A stretch of DNA of 64,000 nucleotides. Source: Pseudoscleropodium purum (lineage: Eukaryota > Streptophyta > Bryopsida > Hypnales > Brachytheciaceae). Location: positions 15,376,001 through 15,440,000 of the forward strand of contig OZ017804.1 of assembly GCA_963969395.1 (NCBI GenBank). Reading direction: 5' to 3'. This document shows, one piece after another, positions 14,149 through 27,480 of the stretch. The translations under genes and the position numbers were made by a program. Within the stretch, counting starts at the first letter, position 1, and every line of letters begins with the position of its first letter. The notes beneath the pieces were generated by a model that had not been told where the DNA came from, did no database searches, and saw only the letters and a program-made list of their open reading frames with translations.

Positions 14149-14390
14149 AAATCGAGACTACTACGATTCTTTCACAACCGAGAAAGGTGCTACACCTTAA
14201 AGAGAATCATAAAGCCTAGTAAGAGGGTTCACCGCAATACCACATGGGCTTTCGAAGCTACTGGTTTGGCTTTCCATGTGTAATACAATGTTTCTGCATT
14301 ACATATGGATGTTCTGGTCCGTATTCGGTTCCAGATGCTACCGTTTCTACTGAGGCGATTGTTCGGTTAGTAAGCAACCAGTTGTTTTGA

Positions 14391-14696
14391 TTAAATGGTC
14401 TTCTGCTGAATGGAGCAATGCCGTCTTGAAGGTTCCCAAAAAAACTGTAGCTGAAGAGAACTCACCTTATAACATGCCTGGCTGGTTCCACCACTGCCTG
14501 CTGGACCCTGCCTCCCTGAAGCAGAAGTTTCCAGTTGGTCTTGAAAGGAAGACAAGGAAAATCGGAGAAGCCTGGCGGCCTCGCTGTTGCGCTGGAATAC
14601 CGACGCTGTTGTTTTAGTTCCTAAGGCATTTGTGGTTTGCTGAGGAGAAACTAACCTAGCCATCCTCCATAGCCATCCACACCTCATTTCAGTCAC
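14391..14696 (-). other. Minus-strand open frame ending in a donor-like site (R2)
   Basis: A 101-codon frame that aligns at the protein level with the minus-strand frame 41855-42142 in R3. Both contain ACYKV with a donor-like AAG|GTGAG overlapping the lysine codon. Indels between the copies here add up to multiples of three (a 1-base and a 2-base change near 14525-14560 together, and a 6-base change near 14495), so the frame recovers. This may be a relic exon. The family is not recognised. Confidence 0.25.
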
Positions 14697-16090
14697 CGAA
14701 ACGCTGTATTCTGACTTCGTCGAAGGCTAAAAAAACCTGGACGTGAGATCTCGGGTTAGCCAGAGACATCAACATCTGGGCAAAGAGAATTCTCATTCTA
14801 ACGGAATACAGATTTGGCATCGAGCACGCCATTACCGCACCGGAGGATCTCACAGGATTTCCACCACTAAATAAAGGTAGTTTTAATGCTCTGACATCCC
14901 CTCCTAGACAGAGAGGCACCCAAATGTCTTAAGCCAAAGTTTTATTCAAAAGAAAAGGGCAGGGGCCTCCTCGGCCAGTCACTCCTCTCCAGACGGCTCT
15001 CCAGGGGTTTTGCCTGAAGTACTAGTGCAACGCGCCTCTTGTGGAGGTCCAGACAAAGGTGAATGTAAAACAAAAGCCCTCCTATTTTGTGCCGTGTAAA
15101 TTGTATCGTTAACACCTCTCTCAACTAATTTGGGCATCTGATTGCAAATACGAACTCAAAATTTGCAAACAAAAATTCGTGAAGCAAATTTTTGGTTTCC
15201 TGCATTTTCTCAGGAGTAAAACATGGGGGCAAAATTACCTCTGCAAGAAGCTCATTGCACTACATTAGACGCGACCCCTGCAAGGTAGCTTTCGCTTTGC
15301 AATTTGTGCAACAAGTGACAACAGTGGAATAGGGACTAAGGTAATAACAACGTGAGAAGCAATTATTTCTTGACAGAAAATCCACAAGAATGAGAGTACA
15401 CAATAGGTTTTGCATATCGCAGATTCATCGAGGGTGAGTAGAAAAATTCTATGAAACACATGCATTGAATCATCTAAACTGTAAAATAATGTTTTAAAGT
15501 TATGCCTCCGTCTGTACGTACAATATAGTCCCCGGAAGAATTGTCACGGACACCATTTTCTGCCATTCAAAGAAGTTTGCATTTTTTCCATCTTGCACTG
15601 GTAACATTTAATTCTTAAACAATTCCAATCAAGCATATCAAATTTGGGTTTAAAAAAAACAAAAGTTCATTTTTGTGATTTTTTCATTTAATATTTGTGG
15701 TTTTAAATGATAATTAATTGAATAACATGGGTGATGAATTTTTTTAGTTCAATTGCATAGATATTTAGAAAACATCCATATATGCATCTTTTATATTAAA
15801 AAAAGGTGAATGCAAACTACAGCTACTCATTTTTGGCAAACATAGAGTATATATGTAGTGTACGATGTTGTATTTTCATGTTTCCAATGAGGGTACCCAT
15901 GTCCCCAATGTGCGGTTTTAAAAAGGCATTTGACAATTGTAATTACAAAATGAATTCCACAATTTTAGAATTCAAAGTCTATAGCCTAAGTTTGGCTCTC
16001 GTTGCATCATTTGAATTTTTGTCAATACAAGTGCCTATAGTTATTTGGAGTTATGCCGCCTACATGCGTACCAAAATCCTAGATTGAAAT

Positions 16091-19000
16091 TCCAACTAAG
16101 ACTTACAACCTATGACTTTTAAATACTTTATAATACCTATCTAATTCAATTTACACATTTTCCCACTTTTGGAGGGTACCGTATTATTTGAAATGGCAAC
16201 TTGTTTATAGACTTCAAGGAACTTCTATGGAGTTAGAAAGTGCCACTTTTGTTTCAATCAACTATGCATTCACCCAATCCAAAGTTTTGGCCTAAGTCAA
16301 CCTCAAACCATCAAATCTGCTATTTTTTGCATTATAACCCTACTTCTTTTAGATTTGAAATATTTAGAACAAATAGGACTAAAGACAATACTTGTCCATT
16401 GTTTGGAAGTCCAATTGGACAATGCTTTAGAATTTAAAAGTTAAAATACAAAAAATCCAATTATGCCCGTTTCTATCTTACGAGTGGAGATAGAACATCC
16501 ATAAACATCTACTACATTATGAAAACCACGAAGTCATTTTAAATTTTGTTGTTCATTGTGAATATGTAAATCTCCTCAATATTTTATTATTTTGTGTACT
16601 CATGTTTTATAGAAAGAAACAAAGTGTTTTAAAATTGTGTTGTACATGCAAGTATTGTACAACAGAATGGAGGTACAACTAGTGGTTTTTCATTGTTCAT
16701 GTGACAAGAGAAGGACTTTTGCACAACTTCATGAATGTCAACATTCAAATGATGAAGAATGGAATCTCATACAAAGGTGCTCACAAGAAAGATCTTTTAA
16801 TATTCTAAGTCCTCATGGAGAGTTTTTTGAAGCCTAGTATTGTAGTGTTTGATTGCAATGCATCCACATATTTTTTGTTTCTTTCTAAAGTCTATTAGTA
16901 ATTTTATTAGATTTTTTGCATATTTGATTTCTTATAAACATTTTTCATTTAAATGCAAAAAAATTCTAGTCTAATTATTTGTTTCATTTGTACTAGGGGC
17001 AAGCATTCATGTATGTCAAAGGGGTTTGGCCATCATATTATGAAAATTTAATCTAACTCAGTGATTTTACAAGAAGTTCTTGCCCCTCTCATTGTGCTTG
17101 AAGCTATAGCTAATTCATTTAAATATATATATATACCAAGAATACTCAAGTGAAGAGGATGATGGGAGCCCTATTAAAAAGGGTGTTGAAAGTCACATGA
17201 AGGTTACACATAATTGATTTGGTCCATAAGTTAGGTATCAATCCATTGTGCCTTCTAAGTAATAGATCTTTGTGTCATACCTAAGTCTACTTAATATATG
17301 CAAAACAACCTTAATTACAATTTAAAATACAATTGAATAAATAATTGGCTGAGCAAACTAGGCCATTGTGATTTTATGTGAAAGATAAATTAGACCAAAA
17401 ATGACAATAAAAACTCGTAGAGTACATCATGCCAATTTCAAAAATGTTAAATATGTTCAAATCCGACACTCTTAGCAAAAGTTATGGGTGGATGAAGTTT
17501 CACCCTTGAAAGGTTAAAAAACCTTTATCTACTCTTTTCTCTTAATTTCCTAATTCATTTTTGTGTAAAATTTGACCATTGATGTTATAGAATTTATTTC
17601 TCCTTATAGCTTGAGTTTGGTCAAAGTATACACTTTTCTTACAATATCATCCAAGTTTAGTTCAATACTTCATCCTTTATTAACTCCTTTATATTTCAGT
17701 CTTTTCTTTAGTATAAGGTGTTTATAGGTTCTAATTAACTTAATCTGTATTACTATGGTTTTAAGTCCCTATTCTCAATTTTTCTTTCAAGCCTTAGTTT
17801 AGGACTTTATAGTTTTGTAGCTTTCAGAATAAATTGTGTTAGTTTATTATATTAAGCAATTTCATATGTTCATCTTGTAGAAAATAATTTTAGCTTACTA
17901 AATTGGTATCACACTTATAAATTGAACCATCCTACAAAGGGTTATTGATGGATGAAGTTTGACCGTTAATTAGCTTATCAAACTTCATCCACGATTTTCT
18001 CCTAATCTACAATTCAAAACTTGCTTTCCTATTCTATTTTAGATTCTCCTCTATGGCTTCTATTCAACAATTCAAACTTGTTCCAACTTTCTTATTCTAA
18101 CTAGATTTCATCCAAATCTAACTTCAATCTTCATCCATTCATATCTTTTTCAATTTTTGTCTATTTTTGAATTGCATTATATTTTTGGAAACCTCTAAGC
18201 TATATCTATAGGCTTATAGATATATAATATTCTTGCTTTAAAACTTGAAAAAAAAACTCCTAATGCTTTGACTTTGATTTGCAATTCAACTTGATGGTTT
18301 TAAATGACGAACTTTGGAAATCCATAGAAGTTAGAGAATTTGAGTATCTATTAGATAATTTAATTCCTCTTAAATTTTATTGTAGAAATTATATACTCCC
18401 CTTTTGTTTGCCATCACAAGAATCTTGGACAAATTATGCTCACTTCTTGAACTAAAGGTTTTAATACAGTTTTTTGGACTTGAAATCCCAACACTTCTTT
18501 TCCTACATCCCCCTTTACATTAATTTGGATTTTTATCTCCATTATTTGATTTCAAGGGTTGACTTTAGACAAAAAAAATAACTACTTCAAATTCCCAAAC
18601 AATAATTGACTTTTGAAATCCTCCAAGTCAATTATTATTCTATCCAACTTTCAATGGTCTAAATCACTTTCCTAAGATTTCCACCTAATCCTATCAACTC
18701 CTAAATGTCTCTTCAACTTCTAATTTTTGAAAGTCAAAGCTCCGCCATCTCAAGGAATTTGGACAATAATACTAATACTTCCTATGACTTATAAACTCAA
18801 AGCTTTGTTGTCTTTTCAAGAACCACAAGACTACAAGACAATTGTAATAAAGTTTACTTCAATAAAAGTCTACAGAAAATACATTTATAGTATGGAGGTT
18901 AGTACAAACACCAAACTACAACATTTGTTAGTACAAAAGTTAGTACAACATATTCTAAAATCAAGCATTAAAGGTCCCCTTAATTGGCATCGCCAAGGTA

Positions 19001-19559
19001 CGAAGGGAGATATGCTTTAGGATTAGTATAAATGTTAGTAAATCCACAAAAACTTCAACAAATTGGCTCATATTCTTATTTTGTACATTCAATGAAGGAG
19101 AATCAAATCCTGCATTCTCCTTCAATTTTTGATGAATAGGAAATTTTTCACACAGAGGAGAATTTGGTCCATCTTGAGTTTTCTTCACTTGCAAACTAAC
19201 AATTGGGATTTCTATTACTTTGTCAATTCAATGGGGAACTAAAACTTCTCTCTAGGATTGACTTAAGATTCTTACATAGGTTCCTTTGAACCAATTTTGT
19301 CATGTTTTGTCACATGCAAGGCAAATTTAGACAATTTGGGCAATTCTACTCAAATACTATAATATGTACAACTTTTGGATTTATACCCTATTTACATGTG
19401 GAATTGGGTGAAGTTTAGGGAAAACAAGCTGGTTAGGACCAAATACTCTATTGGCATGTGACATACCTATTTTGGCTTTACACTCTTTTTGTGATTTTTT
19501 GAATAATAATTTATACTCAAAATACTAATAAACAACAAAAAGAAAATAGTGAGTCCCAA
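16091..19559. other. AT-rich spacer without recognisable genes
   Basis: No open frame over about 97 codons and no known motif. A 13-bp inverted repeat with a 15-base loop lies at 17950-17990, and half of it recurs near 17492. The 66-codon frame at 16637-16837 reads like protein at its end but matches nothing I know. Confidence 0.6.
17950..17990. other. Small perfect hairpin
   Basis: GGATGAAGTTTGA at 17950-17962 is repeated as its exact complement at 17978-17990, around a 15-base loop. No promoter or gene is evident around it. Confidence 0.7.
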
Positions 19560-19780
19560 ATGATAAACTCGGCACTTATAAGGTACTAATCAAAATTGCA
19601 TTTTTGAATTCACAATAAAAAAAACTTCAATGCTACCTACTTTGACAACCTCTTCAAAGCTGAAAAAATGGTATTTTACCATAAAATTTTTGTCACAATA
19701 TTACCTTTATATTAATATACGCATAAAAATTTCAAGGCCAAAAGATTCACCAAATTTATTTATTTTAATTAAATTTATAA

Positions 19781-19821
<41 letters not shown>

Positions 19822-19863
19822 AAATAAAATAAAATAAAATAAAAATATATATATATATATATT
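19781..19863. repeat. (TA)n-(AAAAT)n-(TA)n microsatellite
   Basis: A TA run of about 33 bp, then about six AAAAT units, then a TA run of about 19 bp. It lies inside the first unit of the FB1 left arm and lengthens that unit compared with the others. Confidence 0.95.
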
Positions 19864-20568
19864 CAAAATCTACCAGCATATGTAGCTATCAAAAAAATTT
19901 CAATGCTACCAACTTTAAAAGCCTCTTAAAGATTGAAATTCTTTTTTACCATGAAATTTTTGGAACATCAAATCCTCTAGATCAATAAAATATATTCCAA
20001 ATTTCAAGGCTAAAAGATCAATTAAAAAAAAGATATTCACAATCTACCAACATGTGTTGTTTTGATAAACAAACGTAGAAACCATTTCACTACTACCAAC
20101 TTTGACACCCTCCAAAGGGATGAAAAATTGCTTATTTATTATGAAATTTTTGTCACAAAATTCTATCTATGTTGCAAATATGTGTGCTAAAATTCAAGGC
20201 CAAAAAATTCATTTAAAATAAATTCAAAATCAACCAACATGTGTAGTTGAGGTTGACAATATTAAGGGCTTAAGGCTGCCAACTTCAATAACCTTTTTAG
20301 GGTTGAATTTTTTTTAATTATGAATTTTTTGGCATACGACCATTTCTATGTTGATAAAATGTGTAGTTGTAAGAATGGTTTTATCAAACCCTTGAGATAG
20401 TGACATTTTATAGGTAAAGTTTTATAATTCATACAGATGTAGAAAACCATTTTCACAACTACACATGTTGGTATATTTCAAATATCCTTTTTTGTATACA
20501 TCTTTTGGCCTTGAAATTTGTCACACATTTTATCAACATTCAAATGGTTTTATGCCAAAAACTTCATA

Positions 20569-20841
20569 CATTAGAAGATTTTTGGGGCCTCTGAATGCGT
20601 GCGAGTTATCACAACCTGTGAACGCAGGAAACAGGTTTGGCGTAGCGGTCTGATGTGGCCAAGACCCTGCCACGTCATTGTCCAAAAAAAAAAGTTTGCA
20701 TTTAGAGACTAAAATTTTTTTTATATATTTTTTTTATGAAAAAAAAAATTCTAATAGCGGGCTGTTTCCCTCGCTGCAGGGAACAGTTGTGAGGGAATAG
20801 GCCCAAAATAGGCTTGTGGACCCCCCAAAACTCTTCTAATG
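20569..20841. mobile_element. Small inverted-repeat element inserted in the FB1 right arm
   Basis: The ends are near-mirror images: CATTAGAAGATTTTTGGGG on the left, and CATTAGAAGAGTTTTGGGG when the right end is read in reverse. The inside is GC-richer than its surroundings and has no coding frame. Comparison with the left FB1 arm shows the uninterrupted unit reading CATAATTAAA, so the element splits one unit. No clear target duplication remains. It is probably a MITE of undetermined superfamily. Confidence 0.7.
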
Positions 20842-21487
20842 ATTAAAAAAAATTCAGCCCTAAAAAGGTTATTGAAGTTGGCAGCCTTAAGCCCTTAATA
20901 TTGTCAACCTCAACTACACATGTTGGTTGATTTTGAATTTATTTTAAATGAATTTTTTGGCCTTGAATTTTAGCACACATATTTGCAATATAGATAGAAT
21001 TTTGTGACAAAAATTTCATAATAAATAAACAATTTTTCACCCCTTTGGAGGGTGTCAAAGTTGGTAGTAGTGAAATGGTTTCTATGTTTGTTTATCAAAA
21101 CAACACATGTTGGTAAATTGTGAATATATTTTTTTTATTGATCTTTTGGCCTTATAATTTTGAATATATGTTATTGAAATAAAAGATTTTATATTCCAAA
21201 AACTTTATGTCCAAAAAGAAGTTTCCATCCTCATGAGACTATCAAAGTTGGGAATAGTGTAAAACATTTCATAGCTACACATGTTGGTAGATTCTGAATA
21301 TCCTTTTTTTGGTCAATTTTTTGGCTTTGAAATTTACTACATGTTTTATTAATATAAGGGTAATATTGTGAAAAAAATTCCATTTAAAAAGACCAACTTT
21401 TTAGCTCTCGTAAGGCTGTCAAAATTAGAAACACTATAAACTTCTTTCAGTGTGAATTCAAAAATTTCATTTTAATTGGTACCCCTC

Positions 21488-21506
21488 TATATATACACAC
21501 TTATAT

Positions 21507-21563
<57 letters not shown>

Positions 21564-21586
21564 GATATATATAGATATATATATTA
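21488..21586. repeat. (CA)n-(TA)n microsatellite
   Basis: TATA and ACAT repeats lead into about 16 or more CA units at 21515-21547, then TA units and GATATATATA repeats. It abuts the outer end of the FB1 right arm. Confidence 0.95.
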
Positions 21587-24500
21587 TTGATTGCCATTGT
21601 GAGAGACGATTGGGTGCATAGTACCTCAAAAGACATATGTATTGCTTTAAATTTGTGACTACAATTCTTTTTTTGTTGGTATTCATTGTTGTTAGTTATG
21701 TTTTGAAACAACTTTAATCAATTTTCTTAATGTTGCAAAGGAAACAACAAAAAGAAAGATCAAGCAAAAAATCAAGCCAATCTTGACCTCTAGTGAGATT
21801 TTGAAGGTATGTTTCTAATTTAGAGCTCTCTTTGAGTCTCCATCAAATATATAATCTTTATCAATTTCTTTCTTTCTCAATAAATTATAAATTATATGAT
21901 TTTTAGGTTGTGTACAAGAACATCTCTGTTTTTTTCTCTGTTCTTGGAAATTATTATATTAGATATCAAAGGTCAACAAAGGTCAAGATCACTTCATTTG
22001 GTAATGCCTAGCAATTTAATCCATAGAATTCATAAATTTGGAAGTACTCCTAGAATTCACCAAATTGTTTGTAAATTTTAGGGTTTGCAAAAATATGTGA
22101 TTAATTGGTTGATCTTGGAAATAGTTTTAGCATCGCCATTGTAAAAGAGAAACTAAAATTGCCTTGTCGACGTTGTTGTTGTTGTTTAGAGAGTGTAGGA
22201 ATGCAACTGGAGGTACTACAACATGAGCGCTATGAAGATTGGCAATATGTCTTGTAGAAATTATTAGAATTAAAGTGCTAGGAATTCTAAAGAATTTTTT
22301 ATTAATCTTAGGACTTGCAAGTGTGTGTATTCAATAAGTTGTCAAGTTCCATTCTTATATCAATAGTTTACATCTTTGTTTCAATTAACCTTCTAAATGA
22401 ATGTGTTTTTTCAACCTACAAGTGGTTTGCCTTTGTGCCTTAATCTTCAAGTTTTGTCAATAAGAAATTGCATATTTACTAGGTTGGAATGAAGATTTGT
22501 ATACAAACATTTCTTATAAGAGCTTTTGCAAGCTCAAAATTTGTCACAATAAAAAATTTGAATGGTACAAGTTTGGTTGAAAGATATTGCTTGTTTATAG
22601 AAATACTCAAATCATAATTGCAAAAGTAGAATGAAATAGAGATTTTGTATTAGAGTGTGTTTGAAATTTGCATGTTGAAATTTTATGATAGTTGTATGAT
22701 TATTATTTTTCAAATGTTGAAGGAAAGAGGTAGAAGGGGACAAAGAAGGAGGAGACATGAGATTGAAGACGAGGTTGTTGAAGAGATTAGGATTTAGAAT
22801 TGAATATAAAAATATTCCATTCAATGGAAAAATGGGTAGTGCACCCCTTGTAGAATTTGTATAAATTTTTTTTATTACCAATGGAGAATAGACACATGTA
22901 CCCTTCTAGTAAATCATTTATGTTTTTTTATTATATTTGATATGATTTGATACTATCACTATCACTTCAAAAGAGGCAATATCATTTTAGAGACTATTGC
23001 CAAACCATGTTATTCAAACCATTTATCAATTTCATTAGAGTTTTTTTAAATATATTTATATACACAATTCTATGAATATTTTTTATTTTTTATATTTAAA
23101 AGGTTCATTTTTATATTTTCAAATGACACGGGAAATGAACTTTTGAATTTCAAACATACTTCTATGTCAAAAACATTTTTTTGTATTGAAAGTTATTGTA
23201 GAGTGTGCATCTTCCATTAGTGAAGGGCTTCAAGATTTTCATTTTAAAATAGTGTGAATAAAATTTTATATATAAAATAAAGAAACATCTCTTTAGATGT
23301 ACTTTAGGAGGGAAAAAAAAGGCAAATTTAGAGATTACATTTTGAGGAAAAAAATGTTCATTTTCATATACTAGAAGGCAAAAGTATAATGAAATCTTAT
23401 ATTTAATACAATTTATAACATTATTGCCTAATTTTCAAAAGATATTTTTGATTCTATTGCACTTTAGTATTTTAAAATGTACAAAAGGTGCTTAAATCAA
23501 TATCCCCAAACTAGGATTTGCAAGTGGTGTACAACTTGAGTTTTTAGTCCCAAACCCATTTTTGTCAAATATAGTGAATAATAGATTTATTTCATATAAT
23601 AAAGTTAACTACAAAAAAAATCATCCAAATCCATTCATTCCTATTCATTTTTTGTAGACACATTTATAACCATTTTCTTTTACTCTAAACCATGGATATA
23701 AGCATTTCATGATGAATGGTTTCTAATTTTTTACAAATTTCTTAAGAATCACTCAACACTCCCTATTTTTACTTCAGCAACCCAACCTATACCATGCACC
23801 GATATGGAAAATAATAATAAAATTCAGACACAAATTGGGTGCTTCCCATCTTTCCTACTTAACCTATGGGTTCTATGTTGCATCTAGTTATCCCTTAATC
23901 AAGTCCACTTTTTCATCATATAAAGTTTGTGTTCACATTCTTACTTGTGAAGAAAATGGAAATAAAAACAGTTGGACAAGTTTGTGTATCCATGGAAGCA
24001 TATCCAAAGAGCAAGAGTACACTCTTTTTTTATGTTCTTATCTTGGGTTTCAAGAGGGACAAGAATGGTGGGCTCTAAAAGGTACATAATATAATTGCAT
24101 TCCACAACAATTGTTGGAACATTTGAAATTGTTGACACTTGGACACAAAGCACATGATTACTTGTTGTATAGCTACTTGACATTTGGATGGAATATGATG
24201 ACTAGCAAACTTCTCAACCTTAGAGGGTAGGAGGTTTCAAGGGCATTAGGTTTTTAGATGAAACTTAAAGAAATTTCAATCCTTGAAAATCTACAACTAT
24301 ACTTCTTGTTCAAAATTTATCACTCCAAAACTTCCATCTCTAATGCAAGAGAAAAAAATGATATTTAGAGACATTGATTTTCCATTTACATGTCCAATGA
24401 TATGATCTTGTACTAGATTAATGTGAGAACCATGTGTAAAAATTTCATAACTTTTGGCAAAATATACAATAGCATAAGTCATCTTTAAAATTTAAAAAAG

Positions 24501-26638
24501 AAATTCCTTCAGTCTAGACCCCTAAAAGACAATTTTCCATTCAATAGACAATTGAAAATCCAAGTAGGGTTCAACATAATCTACAAAGCCAATTTTGGTC
24601 AAATGATCACAAAATTTTGATACAAGGTGTAAACATGTATTCCCTTATTGGATATATCATTTTTTTTCCAATCAAGTGTTTGGATCAAAAGTCATGCCAC
24701 CTAAAAAGATTTGCGCAATTCTTGCAATTAGAGAATCTTTTGCTAAAACCCTCATCCACTTTCAAAAATTGGCATGTATATAATCAATAAATGTGGCATG
24801 AAATTGTCCAAAAAAAAATTTAGTCCTCAAAACACATTCCAAGAAGAGTCAAACTTTGTTAGATATGTTAGGGTGGTTTTGACAATAAATATTTTCTTTT
24901 GACTTCAAAATCTATTTATCTTATAATTTGTAAAGTCAAAGTTTTTGGAATTTTTTTAATATATTCCAAATGTTTGGCTCTAAATTCTCACCATTTGAAT
25001 TTCAAATAGAAACTTTCTTTATTGCACAAGAAATCATCAAAAAATGACTAGTGTATTGCTGCCAATTTGCTTACCCTCACATTGCTAGGTGATTTAAAGT
25101 ATGCTAGACTCTATATTTACTTTTGAAATTTTTTAAGAGTGAATCTAATAGGACTTAGGATTCAATGGTTGAAAGACTTGAGATTCATCAAGATCCAAAA
25201 GTTTACTCCAAGTTGGCTTAAAGTTTGCTAACTCCATTCTGTAGGAATAAAAAAAAGTTGTCCTCTTTCGATCATTGCAATCTTTCAATCCATATAGTCA
25301 TATGGGTTGAAAACTTTCTACACATTGACTCATTTGTTTAATAAAAAAATTTGTGTTTGGAATTACAAAAAAAATTAATTTATTAAAATATTGAAACATA
25401 AAAAATTGGCGATTTTGAACTTTGCCTCTTCTAAAACACCATTTGTCCTTTACGTGTTAATCCAATTGTCCTCCATATTTTTTTAAGAATGTACATAATA
25501 TTTACAATTTGATGAATCTTCTACAATAAATTAAAAATGTAACTCATATTATTTGGTTATAAATCAAAAGTTTTTTGTTTTTCATATTTATTTTAAAATT
25601 ATTTCTCTATTAAAGATATGTAACTTGTGTTGATTATAATTCAAATGGTATTTGTTTTTAATATTAATTTTTTTACTATAAATAATATATCTTTGGGCAT
25701 CAAAGCTTCATTAAACTTGAAAAGACAAGACCTATCACTAAGGTGCTTTATCAAAAATAAACTAATTTATGGTTTGGCAATAGGTGCATTCTTCATTTCT
25801 ACAACAATCTTGGAAGTCATCCATCAACCACTTCTAGGGCTCAACATGCTTTCAAAGGATTAAACCTTCAATGAAAAAAGTTCTAGGTGTTTGTTATGAA
25901 GCATGAAAGTAAATACTCTAAAATTGAAATCTATGCTCCTGTAGCTCTCTTTACATTCTCTTTTGGAGAAGAGTGACTATTTGAAGATTCAATTCTTGGA
26001 AAAAACAGGTGATTTTTACAATGACCTCTTCATACTTTTAGACTTACAAAGCTATATTTTCTATGCATAAAAAATTAGAGTTTCTAGTTGAATAATGAAT
26101 GTAAACCAAAAATTGATTATTCACCTAAAGATTGGGGTACATTTTACCAAAACGAAATCAAAAGTAGCATTTCAAGGTGAATTGAGAAGAAATCAAAATA
26201 AATTTGTTTATTGAAATTAAACCATACAAAAATGTAATAACTACTACTATATAATTATATAAATGATCGAATTCCTTGAAGAAACCTTCACTTTGTAGAG
26301 TACATTGGGAGATCATAGAATTTGAAGTTAGAAGAAAAATAATTTTGGACAATGCCCAATGGGGGTCAACAAAGTTTGACTCAACTTTGTAGACATCAGT
26401 TATTTTGAATACAACTTTTAAACATTTGACCATTGTGTAGTCATAATGTGAGCTGTTCTTTTAAGGTAGTTGAGGTCTTAATATATCCAACATCATCTTA
26501 TATTGAAAAGATGTTCACAAGATGGCAACTACTATTTGCAAGATTTCAATTTTATTTTTAAAACTAAAATATTAAAAGAATTAAGATTTCAATGATGATT
26601 TTAAAGATTTCTTCTAAATCATGTACAGAAGGAAATTA
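21587..26638. other. AT-rich spacer without recognisable genes
   Basis: About 5 kb, very AT-rich, with open frames all under about 92 codons and no motif I can assign. A short GTT run lies near 22171. I find no counterpart elsewhere in the window. It ends sharply where the duplicated block D1 starts at ACCATGGAGC. Confidence 0.6.
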
Positions 26639-27480
26639 GTACCATGGAGCTTAGTAGAGTTGTATTAGATATGTACCTCCATAGAAAATCAAATGAAGAG
26701 CTTGATTTCTGTATAGTAGAGTGGAGTTGCAAAAGAAAGTTTGGGAAGTTTTAACTGAGGTTCATTCACAAATTCACTAATTCAAGGCCAAGATTTTTTG
26801 ATGGCATTCCTTTAGGATTAAATACACAGGTTGTACATTTTTGAATAGGTTGTTTAATTGCTGTTGGACATTTTAGTGATTTGTTCCATGTTTTAGTATG
26901 GTTTTTGTTGTGACAAGAGGTAGGCCATGAAGTTGTTTGTGTAAATTGGAGGTTACTCCAATATTTTTGCAATGATATAGGATTTTGTGAATTGCATATT
27001 CATGATACCGTAGAAAACAATTCCTTTAGTGTTTAGCAAATGACATTTGTTCCGTGCTTTAGTTTGGTTTCAGTTGCAAAGTTGTGTGTGTGAATTGAAT
27101 TGTGATGTAGGGTTTGGTGAGTAAGTTTGTGTAAATCCCATATGATGTTAAGCTTAAGAGCTCACAGAAATGGATCTTTTACTTCTCTTTGCTTGAACTT
27201 TGTCAATGGTATTGATGTAGTGAATCCACCCAAAATTGTCTCAAGTGAGCAATTGGAATGTAGAGAATTGGGTTTGAGTGCAGAGATTTAGGTTTTTAAG
27301 AGTTGGGCTGGTCTATGTGGTGGTAGGTGTTGCCATATGTATTCAAGTTCCAAGTATTAAATTAATGGTTTGCTAGAGAGCTATTTCTAATGTTTGTTTG
27401 CCAAGAAGGTAATGTTGATGGAAGTTTAGGTGGTAACTTAGTTTGGTTTTGGAAGTGGTTGTGTGTGCACGGGTGTATTA

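Larger units (their letters stand above)
8733..16090 (+). repeat. R2: old, diverged copy of the right part of repeat R
   Basis: The sequence follows R3 from about 35370 to about 44930 in the same order and direction, but with many substitutions (estimated by eye at 15-20 percent) and large indels. Relative to R3 it lacks about 310 bp at 38319-38630, about 430 bp at 39545-39980, about 770 bp at 40720-41500 and about 1.65 kb at 42775-44425. It has extra sequence at about 13745-14085 and 14165-14390. The left part of R (R3 31432-35370), with the CCGG promoter and short frame, is absent. GC-rich sequence unique to this copy precedes it at 8590-8732. The right end fades at about 16090. Confidence 0.9.
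19560..21487. repeat. FB1: inverted array of about 185-bp satellite-like units
   Basis: The left arm (19560 to about 20385) holds four degenerate head-to-tail units. An anchor near ACCAACTTTGACA recurs near 19637, 19908, 20093 and 20275, a step of about 185 bp once the microsatellite is discounted. The right arm (about 20440-21487) holds four units in reverse, with anchors near 20873, 21057, 21243 and 21420. Unit ends share CTACCAACATGTGTAG. The axis is near 20410. Arms of 0.8-1.0 kb could form a long foldback. The right arm is split by a 273-bp insertion at 20569-20841. Confidence 0.85.

Noticed and set aside
8733..16090. Mitochondrial or plastid DNA insert
   Set aside because: No organellar gene, tRNA or rRNA is recognisable in the GC-richer sequence.
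19560..21487. CRISPR-like array
   Set aside because: Units are about 185 bp, degenerate and inverted around an axis, with no short identical repeats or unique spacers, and the DNA is eukaryotic.
21487..21711. Frames with Ile-Tyr and Cys-Val runs
   Set aside because: They are translations of the (TA)n and (CA)n microsatellite.
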